A stretch of 64,000 nt of DNA, taken from contig OX393570.1 in the NCBI GenBank assembly GCA_947652115.1, positions 2,121,294 through 2,185,293 of the forward strand. Reading direction: 5' to 3'. Source of the stretch: Blastomussa wellsi. Taxonomy: Eukaryota; Cnidaria; Anthozoa; Scleractinia; Plerogyridae. A program made the position numbers and the translations under genes. Below the pieces are notes generated by a model. It saw only the letters and a list, made by a program, of their open reading frames with translations, did no database searches and was not told where the DNA came from. Of the stretch, positions 56,401 to 64,000 are shown piece after piece (position 1 is the first letter of the stretch; each line of letters starts with the position of its first letter).

Positions 56401-58668
56401 AAGTTTGTCCAGCGCTGGGATATACTAAACTGCTGTTGTTCACAGACGAGATCTTTCAACACTAAGGTAGTGCGGACGCGTGAATTTCACGGCGGGAAAA
56501 CACGATAGACGTCATTTAGAAAAGGGCTTAGGCCGTCCCCTTTGTTCCCCGTGTAACGTCCTCCGACCGACCCAAATTTTCTCGTCGTTTAAAAATAAGT
56601 TACGAGGTAATTTGACCCAGTCAAACATTTTGCACTTTTTAATCTGAAATATATACATCGTTTTGCCAGAGAAAACTACGGGTTTCCGCCCGTGTCGGAG
56701 GAAAATATGCAAACACAATTCAAACTCTTCACTTGTTGCTGCCTTCGCCCATTAGACTCTTTTCAACGTTCTTTTGGGGGCCTTTTTTTTCTTTTCTGCA
56801 CGACCGACCCAAAATCAGGAAACGCATTCGACGACAAACGAAAATAAACGGGGATGACCTTAAATGCTTTGAATAAAAATAGCCATACTTACTTTGCTGG
56901 TAAAAAAAAGGTAAAACGCACTGCAAAAACGGGAAGACAAATCTCGTCCTCTTCCACTTGTATAACGTCTCTCCACTTGTATAAGGTCTCTATTGTTTTT
57001 GTAGGTTCCAATGCGAGCAGCCAGTGAAGCAAAGAGGAAGTATGGACAAAAAGATCTCCTTGACTGGGCAAAGTATCGTGGGGTTGAATTCCAGTTCACA
57101 TCTCATTTTCCATTCCGTTCCATTCTTCCACTAAGAGTATCTCTTGTAAACACTGACGACCGATTGCGTCAAACCATTTGTAAGTGGTACCAATGAAAAG
57201 TATTGAAAACGTAGGCACGCAATGTGTGCATATTAAGCTATTTTGTATTTGACAGTGATAGTACATCTTTATACGCCCCTTTTGGTCTTACATTGTTAGT
57301 GCAATAGCGTATAATTAACTTACTACATGTCACGAACCTTTTGTACCTCTTTGGGAAGTTTGGCAAATATGTTTTGCCTATAGATCAAAAGCAAAAATTA
57401 ATATGCCCTCCTGAAAAAACTAGATTTCCAAATTTTACGACGTTTTTCTTTTCAGATGAAGCTGGCTGGCGATATGATAAGGACATTGGTGATTCACAGG
57501 TACTTTTACATTAAAACCCCAGAACTCTCGCAAGTGGTTAATTAGCTACCCCTCCCGTAGTATAACCTACCTCTATATTCGCGAGGTGTTGCGGTATTTC
57601 ACTCGAGAAAATGTTTCCAATGCGTGAAGGCGCAAGGAATCACCGGCCATCGTTCCCTGGTAGCCGTTAGATGGTCGTTTACAACAGTTTATGTCGTATA
57701 TAAACAACCCTGAGATCCGACTGTAATTTGGCAATTTGCTCCAAGGAAGGGCTAAGGCTTGAAAATTTAGAATTAACAGCGAATTTGCATCTTTAATGAT
57801 AATTAATTACCGCAAATGGAGTTGACTAGTGGATACGCATGTTGTTTTAGGTTTTGTCTTCAATTCTTACTGAAGCTGGGTTTGATGGCGAGGCGTTAGT
57901 AGCAGCGACTCAAGATCATCAAGTTAAAGATCAGCTGCGAAAGAACACTGAAAGGTTAGCGAGATGAAGTTTTTTTAATAACGCGGTGATATACTAAACT
58001 TTAACTCTCTCAGTAACTGAGAGAGATACTTAGTAGTCGTCGAGAGTTTACTGGTGTTAATGTTGTTTGGTCTATGCGCGCTGAGAGCTGAGAAAACTCT
58101 GTTGCAGCTCTTATCCTTCAGCTCTTAGCGAGTCGTTCTTGTTTGGCCCAGGCTTATAAATATATATATATGGGTTATTGACCAAGCGTGAGGTCAGGAT
58201 GGCTGGATATTGGCCAAGTTTTTTGCGTGTTTATGGACCGAGACAAAGTCGAGGTCCATAAACACGCAAAAAAAATGAGGCCAATAATAAATATAATAAA
58301 TGTAAATTCTCCTTTCGAGCCTAGTGGCCCATCAGCAATATGCGCCTTGGAGTATTTCTACTGCCCCTTGTCGACCCCTGAATGGGATACTGGTCCAGCA
58401 CAGGGTTTCGCCTACCATTGAATTCCGCGGCGGTGCTGTGAGGGTTCAGTGGCCAGTGACCAGTGACCCGCCCAGGGTTCTAACGTCCTAACGGTCACTT
58501 TATTTCCTTCCTTTATTTAGAGCATTCGAAGCCGGACTTTGTGGAGTTCCAAGTTATCAAGTGAACGATGGGTCCGTGGTGTGGGGGCAAGATAGACTGA
58601 ACATTGTAGCCGACTTGTTGTGCGGCTGGGAGGACTACCTAAAACCGCCCATCGGGAGCAAGCTTTAA
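50028..58668 (+). CDS. Tandem DsbA/HCCA-isomerase (GST-kappa-like) two-domain protein
   Basis: Ten exons: 50028-50148, 51908-52000, 52302-52472, 53948-54095, 54256-54436, 55360-55458, 57005-57179, 57456-57499, 57851-57954, 58521-58668. Phases close to 428 codons (427 residues). Each half has the thioredoxin-fold layout of 2-hydroxychromene-2-carboxylate isomerase and GST kappa. Half 1 (about 1-210) opens VFYYDVVCPFAY and closes GSFGVPSFWVND...FFGVDHLHFVE. Half 2 (about 222-427) opens IYHDFSSPWSYIGS and closes GLCGVPSYQVND...VVWGQDRLNIV. The glutathione-contacting position is Cys in half 1 and Ser in half 2. Animal GSTK1 has one such domain of about 226 residues. Likely a glutathione-dependent isomerase or transferase; substrate unknown. 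No targeting peptide is evident. Confidence 0.75.
50328..50848. mobile_element. Two adjacent inverted-repeat MITEs with G/C tracts
   Basis: Ends of the form CCTATCAATGTTAAGCC (about 50330 with one change, and about 50609) are opposed by complements (about 50577-50599 and about 50821-50848, CTTAACATTGATAGGTGCATTA). The two copies abut at about 50600. Each contains long G or C runs (C14 at about 50561-50574, G14 at about 50631-50644). In the first intron of the isomerase-like gene. Confidence 0.65.
50849..51907. other. Rest of the first intron of the isomerase-like gene
   Basis: AT-rich. No gene, RNA or repeat boundary was recognised; a frame at 51486-51857 has no family resemblance. Confidence 0.4.
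52940..53645. mobile_element. 706-bp foldback element flanked by TTAA
   Basis: TTAA at 52936-52939 and 53646-53649. Arms of roughly 240 bp start AGTGCACCTAACCCC and are inverted copies with scattered differences (for example GAGTCAGAAGGGGCGTGGG and TTGATTTGACGTCACAAACTGATTTGCAT in both). The centre (53178-53405) is a separate Penelope-like palindromic insertion. Non-autonomous; TTAA suggests mobilisation by a piggyBac transposase. Confidence 0.8.
53178..53405. mobile_element. Penelope-like repeat, inverted pair, nested in the foldback
   Basis: ATCAACTGGGTTGATAATGTGAATTGGCCACCGTAAAGAGATTC (about 53188-53230) is opposed by its near-complement (about 53307-53350). The centre carries CTGACGA, a short stem, then GCTCGTAACGTCAG (about 53270-53300), a hammerhead-like core with A13 changed to T. 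The right flank ends TTTCTTTAGAAACTTACCCCC, matching 23880-23899 in reverse. Confidence 0.6.
54513..54821. repeat. 25-bp direct repeat pair around the family D SINE
   Basis: CATGTTGATTAATAAATCTTTCACA at 54513-54537 and CATGTTGATTAATTAATCTTTCACA at 54797-54821 differ at one position. The second copy directly abuts the SINE tail, as a target duplication would. The first lies 157 bp upstream of the tRNA-like head. Confidence 0.7.
54695..54796 (+). mobile_element. tRNA-derived SINE, family D, with a foldable tRNA-like head
   Basis: 54695-54766 folds as a tRNA: a 7-bp acceptor stem (GTTCTCG/CGGGGAC with wobble pairs), D stem GCTC/GAGC, anticodon arm with one mismatch, and a T arm including GGTTCGATTCC. 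The anticodon position reads GGT (Thr), but nucleotide 33 is C rather than T. A TTTTTCTTTGTCCCACGCTCGTG tail follows. Probably a SINE head, not a working tRNA gene. Intronic in the isomerase-like gene. Confidence 0.6.
55500..55860. repeat. Degenerate direct repeats in intron 6 of the isomerase-like gene
   Basis: Blocks resembling AATCGCTC...TTTCGACATGA...CATTCTCACGTTAATTTCAACTGATTT occur at about 55505-55600 and 55765-55850, with a shorter relative at about 55622-55675. No function recognised. Confidence 0.5.
55855..55955. mobile_element. 101-bp foldback MITE
   Basis: TAGACTACGAGCAGTC at the left end and its exact complement GACTGCTCGTAGTCTA at the right, with pairing extending into a T-rich/A-rich stretch. 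Confidence 0.8.
55956..57004. other. Rest of intron 6 of the isomerase-like gene
   Basis: No feature recognised. Several short frames on both strands lack family resemblance. Confidence 0.4.
58315..58485 (-). mobile_element. tRNA-derived SINE, family A (diverged)
   Basis: CGAGCCTAGTGGCCCATCAG, TTGGAGTATTTCTACTGCCCC, GGGATACTGGTCCAGCACAGGG and CCCAGGGTTCTAACG keep the family order, with internal deletions. In the last intron of the isomerase-like gene. Confidence 0.65.
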
Positions 58669-59240
58669 ACAATTCAGTCAATATTTTGGTGTATAGATAC
58701 AAAACAGTTTTTATTTTAGACCAGCACAAATGGGGGACTTTTATTGGCTGTACCGCAGCTAAGTAATCAAACGGAGTAGTAATGTATAGAGTTTCATGTA
58801 CGATCTTATATTATTGAAAATGTTCTGGACTATTGAATAATGTTCGAAACTGTGATTGGCTTAACGACTACTGGATATCAGCCATTGCACCATGTCCGAC
58901 ACTTGGTTAGCCTGCGAATAAAGCCGTCTCTCTTCGTTCCCCGGGCCGGTAGCGAAGAAAGACGGCAGGCTAACACGTGGTGTGCAAAACTATTCCGGTC
59001 TTCTTTTTACAAAATATTTATAGTATTTACTAGATTTTTTGTTATTGTTTCTTGTAGAACAATTATTAGACTCAGGCTTGTAGGTGCGATATGAGATTAT
59101 TATAACCAACTCGGCTACGTGCTTCGTCAGTTGGCAATCCACCTTATAATTATTACTGTATTGTATATCTAATTATGATATCTGACGTGCGCTCGTGAAA
59201 TAGTACTATATTTGCATTCGAAAATAAAAACGCCTGTAGC
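58669..59240. other. Intergenic region between two convergent 3' ends
   Basis: 572 bp between the isomerase-like stop and the kinase stop. It contains a short hairpin element (58906-58974: GTTAGCCTGCGAATAAAGCCGTCTCTCTTCG against CGAAGAAAGACGGCAGGCTAAC) with an AATAAA on the plus strand at about 58918. Confidence 0.6.
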
Positions 59241-62200
59241 TTACTCTACGTGCTGATTCTTAATTTCCTTAATTAAGTCTTTACATGCTTTCGCAGATTT
59301 TCTCGAGCCTGGTTCGGTTTGCCAAGAGGATTCCATGACATCCGTCCACTGTTCTGGAGGAGCATAGCGTGTGCATCTCCTATCCCTTCTGGGTGTCTGA
59401 GGCCGATAATTCTCCTCTTTAATTCGACGAAGGAATTCGCCTCGGCTTAGATTCAGGTAACTTAGCTCAGAGAAAGCTCTTTTACCGAACCACATCTCCC
59501 ACATGACGAAAGCGAAGCTGTACAGGTCCACCTTCGTGCAGTACGATTTGCCTTCGATGACTTCAGGCGCCATGTACAGGACTGTTCCACATACGGTTCC
59601 CGTGATTCTGTCTTTAGATTGGGCCAAGCCCAGATCTGCCACTTTGATGTGCCCGTGTCGTGACATCTACAGATGAGATTTGGAAATCAGCGCTAGCTTT
59701 AACTGTGAAAAATTTGTTCCAAATATTATGAATGTAAAACAGTCCATGAAAGGCCACCTCTCTCATTTAAAATTCATAATTGCAAACACGTTACTTAACC
59801 CTGTGTTAGGCCCTAGTTTCTCATTTTTCACGTATTTGGCTAAATATTTTTATTTTATGTTTCATATTATTCGCTTTATTCCTGCTGGATAACTCACTAG
59901 AATGTTGTCCAGCTTGAGATCCCGGTGAACAACTTCCTTGCTGTGAATAAATATTAGCGCATCTAAGATCTGCTTGGTCCACTGCAGTGTGTTGGGCGCC
60001 GCGCTCGAAGTCTTCCAAGGAATGCAGTTGTCGTTTTTGAAGATGACGTCCTTGAGACTTCCAGTGCACAAGTCGAAGACAAGTAATAAGGAAAGCAGGT
60101 TGTAATTTTCGACTTCCATGGCCACTCCATAGAAGGCGACAATATGCTTGTGCTCCAGTTTCCTGTGTAAAGAATGATCTTGTTGGAATGGAATCATCTT
60201 TGCAAAAGACGTGTACACCACAGCCCGATGCAGCTCATAATACGTCCCTTGCCAAAATACATGTTTGTCTCCGACAACTGGTGTCTTTAATAGGGAATTA
60301 ACATGACTTTTTGAGGGATTATTGTTTATTGGCGCCCGCGACGCTCGCCCTTCGCGCTCGGGCCGCACATGACACTACAAGGGTGCCAATAAACATTATA
60401 TTCCCGATAAAAGTCATGTTAACGTCATTATTATCAATATACAAGGCCAAATAACATCCTGATGACTCACAAATTTAATAACGTTTTCAAGAATACAAGC
60501 AAGAACTTCGCGCTGAAAAACAGTGTTGAAAATCTTATAACTAAAAGCCGGACCGATATGTTCTGAACAGGTGCAGAACTTTGCCGATATAGCTACAAAG
60601 TCTCTGAAAATAATCGCGAATGAGTTAAGAACTCATAGATAATCATAATATTTAACGAACTTACAATTTCCAGTTGATCGTCGGTGTAAAATTCCCGCAG
60701 TACTTCAATCGAGTGAACGACGTTTCTCTTGTAAAGACGACAAGAACTTGCTTTCTTTGTTTCTTCTGGATCGTGCTCTTGCTTCTAGCCTATCTTCAAG
60801 TCTAAATCCGAATTTTTTGTCTGTATTCTTCCCATTTATAACAAGTAGACCGATTTTTCTCTCTGAGAACTATGCGTTTTGTGTGAAACTCAACTTCAAA
60901 GCTTGCTGTTCGCTCGTACGCACCTAGATGGTTTTCCCGTTTCAAACGGTCTGAACGTAATCTGATTGGTTTAAATTTATCGCGTGAACCAATCAGCTTC
61001 AGGGCCGTTGCGACCCGCACAGCGTGTGTTTTGACGATCAATTTGGCCAAGTATATGGATAATAATATGTCTTATTGCATTCTGGTAATCAGTGTTAACA
61101 TTGCCATTGGTTGCCTTTCTCAATACGGGGGGTGACAGCTCTAACAAACGCTGTTTGAGCAGTACCGTGTGTAAATAAAAGTCCTCCCGAAAATCTGGAA
61201 TATCGTCCCGAATATTTGGGAGAAATTCCCCCAAAAATCTCAAAATTCCCGAAATTTTAACTTCATTACTTCGTGTTTCTCGGAAAATTTTCCAAGTCTC
61301 CCGATTCACGGAAAAATCTTCAGATTCCCGGAAGAATTTTGTTTTTCTCCCGAAACAGCCCGTAATACCTACAGAGTGTCAGCACCCCTTTCAATATTGG
61401 GAAATCGTAAAATGCAAACTTGTGTTAGATGAAAGTGTTTTATTAACATTGCACATGCAGGTGTGGCGAGGGGCAAAATGCATATGGAATGATTTTTAAC
61501 AAGGCTGTAGCTACACAGCATGAAAATATAACTTTACTGCGGTGTAAGGCCAACTTAAAGCTGGCGTAATCGTCCCCTTTGAGCTCCTTTACGCCCCCTT
61601 TCAGTTTTTTAAAGCTGACCTTTATGCCAGCTTTACACTCATAATTAAAGCTTGAGTAAATGCATTTAAACATTTAAGTAACTTTAACAAGCTTTAATTC
61701 ATAGCGTAAAGTTAGTTAACCAACTTTCAGAAGGTTTAAGTCAACTTTAATTTTACGTAAATCTCCATTTTCGTGCTAGTAGTTGAAGGTAGATTTAGCC
61801 GGGACTTGACTGGCAATGGGAAGAACGTTTCAGTGTTAAGTGCTACATAACATCTAAATCCGTACAGTTAAGCTATAATGATTAAATGCACATCATAAAC
61901 TCCATTCATCGAGGGTTTCACGGCCTACTTATAACTTACTAGGGTTTAAATTGACATACTTACTTTAACATCTCTGCTTCGCGAAGGAACATTGACACGT
62001 TTGATGGATGCGGAGCTTCTCGAAGCTTTTTGACAGCAACATCTTTTCGTCCATGCCCCGGTGGGGCGAATTTTCCTTTGTAGACTTTGCCGTAGCTGCC
62101 TCCACCTAGTTCTTCTCCATGGTTGCAAAGTCGAACTCTTCTGAAATCGATTTGGCAAGACATCACCTGTATACCATTTTGGATGGCATCAAACATCAGG

Positions 62201-64000
62201 TTTTGTTTCATCTCCTGCAGTTCCTCATAAAATTGGCCGTACTTTTCCAGTGTCGCTATATCATTTTCTTCACCTTCGCTTCGCGTGAGATCCTTGCATC
62301 TCTGTTCATATTTGGCAATAAGTTTTTGATGGCATCTCTTTATGTTGGCAATACGATTCGTCTCCTCCGAGAATTTGTCTCGGACATAATTTGGAACCTC
62401 CTTGATGAAAGCCTCGAGAAACTCTGTGGACATTTCTGTTAGGGCTTGAATGGAATTGTTCTTCAGGTGTCTTTCCTTGAGATGCTTATCGATGACCAGG
62501 TAACCAAACACAGGCGCAGAAAGAACTCCTGCTGCCAGGCCAACGGGAATCAAAACTGGCATGAAAATTCCTAGAGTCAATACTAGGAATTTCTTCATTC
62601 TTGGGTCTGAAGGTGAGCGCAGGCCGCCAGGACGATTCTCAAACTGCACAAACTCATCACCCGTACTGTCACCGACGAGAACATGATCAATATCACGGAT
62701 GTCTTTCTCAACATCACAGAAACCTTGTTGGAATAGTCCCTCGAGTTCTAGATGTGCGTTCGTAAAAAGCTTTTCCCTGTTTTCCCAGTTTTGAAGAAAA
62801 GATTGGAATCGTTCTTTAATACATTTACTGCAGATCTCTTTGATCTTCATGGCATTTGTTTTATGACAATCGTCAATGTGAGGCAGGTCCTTGTCTGACC
62901 ATATACATAACGCACTTCTTACTTCATCTGATTGTAAGTAAGATGTCATGTTTTGAATTATGCTTTCGACGTGATTGGATTTTGCGTCTTCAATGTCTCG
63001 GACTGGAATTCCTTGTTTGAGTTTTTCCAGTTTCCCTTCAAGTTCTTCACGAGCCTTGATTCGTTCTTCTCTGCTCCGATTGGCATTTCGCATTTCACCT
63101 TTCGCTTGATCCGACAAGTTGCAGAGCTCACCACTAATCCACCTGTTTATATTAAGCAAAGAATAGTCTTTTAAACAATTACATGTTTAATTTAAATAAA
63201 GAATTTTAAACCAGTTTACGGGTCCATACTATTATCAAAATCACTAGAGTGGTAAAGCTGCGGTTAGAAATTTGAATTCGAAGCAGTTCGATTCTTAACA
63301 CGTGATCTGTAAAAAATTGTCACGTGGTTTTGTGTTTGCGAGCGTCCTGTCAGCGATGATGTGATTTTAACGGTCGCTTCATGGTCATGTGAACATCGTT
63401 TTTCCAGAATTTGTCACAACAATAATGACGCTATCAAGCAAACAGAGTCGGAAACTCACGGGATGTATTCAGGATGAAAGAAAGGCAGGTTTTGTTTCAT
63501 TTTAATGGTTTCATACTGTTTTGCAGCAAAGATTATCCGAAAGTCACGAAGCTTGATAAAATTTTTAACTCACGTGATCGATCGTAAAGGATTCTTGAGA
63601 AGACCGAAATGTTTTCCTTGAGATCTGCATCTCCAAGAATTTAAAAAAAAAAAGACGTTTATAACAAGTGTTTGAAAATCCGCACATACCCGGCAGGTAT
63701 TCCCAGGTATACTTGAGTTATTGGGTTTCCAAAGCTATTCGTATATTACGGAGACATGAAGATGCACCCCATCAAAGATGCTTTCATTTGATGAAATTAA
63801 TTTTCGCTTGTAATTTTTAAAGACTCTTTTTACGAATGATTCGTTATTTATTCTTACCAGTAGAAGTATTTTGTTTTACTCTCGATACAAATTGGCAGAA
63901 GACGTTGGAGTCCGTTGATTAGACCATTCAGATCATCTCTCATAATTTCGTCAAACCTCTTCAGCACTTCATCTGCTTTTGTCACCGATATTTTAATAAC
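59241..64000 (-). CDS. DSTYK-like protein kinase with helical, membrane-hairpin N-terminal region (5'-incomplete)
   Basis: Minus-strand exons 63142-61964, 60162-59898 and 59666-59241 join in phase to a stop at 59241. Upstream, 63460-63515 (or to 63551) splices in phase into 63142, and an open exon 63858-64000 runs off the window. An exon ending at 63574 is likely but its 5' boundary is unresolved. The long exon is charged and helical, with a hydrophobic stretch of about 35 residues (about 62503-62610, ILIPVGLAAGV-like) suggesting a membrane hairpin, then more helix. The kinase domain has a glycine loop GGGSYGKVY, VAVKKL lysine, HRDLKLDN catalytic loop, DLG in place of DFG, and MAPE. DLG and the flanking pattern resemble DSTYK. 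Helices around a hairpin are reminiscent of dynamin-like proteins; any GTPase domain would lie outside the window. Confidence 0.6.
60302..60418. mobile_element. 117-bp foldback flanked by TTAA
   Basis: TTAA at 60298-60301 and 60419-60422. Arms CATGACTTTTTGAGGGATTATTGTTTATTGGC and near-complement. In the intron separating the two halves of the kinase domain. Confidence 0.7.
60423..61963. other. Rest of the long kinase-gene intron
   Basis: Between the ATP-loop exon and the next kinase exon. Contains TCCCGAAA/TTCCCGGA-rich low-complexity sequence (about 61180-61350) and a GCTTTAAAGCTGG-like area (about 61550-61640). No gene recognised. Confidence 0.4.
63143..63857. other. Kinase-gene introns and unresolved small exons
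   Basis: Contains the probable exon 63460-63515 (start possibly 63551, same phase) and a probable exon whose donor is at 63574/63573. Nothing else recognised. Confidence 0.4.

Noticed and set aside
1..64000. CRISPR arrays, operons, ribosome-binding sites
   Set aside because: The window is eukaryotic; tandem repeats present are microsatellites, minisatellites and transposon-derived.

Overview
The window is animal nuclear DNA with many short exons, GT-AG introns and a dense load of short transposons. It is most likely an anthozoan cnidarian, probably a stony coral. That guess rests on the repeat families (Penelope-type repeat, several tRNA-derived SINEs, foldback MITEs), the BEL/Pao element and the gene repertoire. 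The species cannot be fixed from the sequence alone.

Layout. 1-1750: remains of a DIRS-type tyrosine-recombinase retrotransposon, itself interrupted by a TTAA-flanked inverted-repeat element. 2231-32439 (+): fifty exons of a divergent dynein heavy chain, best matching DNHD1. They run from the C-terminal linker through AAA1-AAA6, stalk and C-terminal domain to the stop codon; the N-terminal tail exons lie left of the window. 34655-42162 (-): a six-exon, 783-residue polytopic membrane protein of the YfhO / PTPS-related (GT-C-like) type, a family best known from prokaryotes. 42589-49713 (+): a complete BEL/Pao LTR retrotransposon with apparently identical 417-bp LTRs, a 5-bp target duplication and one open Gag-Pol frame. 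50028-58668 (+): a ten-exon, 427-residue protein of two fused DsbA/2-hydroxychromene-2-carboxylate-isomerase (GST-kappa-like) domains. 59241-64000 (-): the 3' part of a DSTYK-like protein kinase with a helical and membrane-hairpin N-terminal region, open at the right edge.

How they relate. The dynein and membrane-protein genes converge. So do the isomerase-like and kinase genes. The membrane-protein and isomerase-like genes are head-to-head, and their ATGs would be only about 0.74 kb apart without the BEL/Pao insertion, which therefore sits in what was probably a shared promoter region. No common pathway is evident.

The exon models rest on splice-site consensus, reading-phase closure and family resemblance; every exon phase was checked for the first three genes. 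The most interesting signals are the dynein's loss of key ATPase residues at AAA1 and AAA4 while AAA3 stays intact, the prokaryote-like membrane protein, the double isomerase-like protein, the dynamin-like/kinase architecture, the young BEL/Pao copy, and a three-level nest of transposons at 52880-53762.
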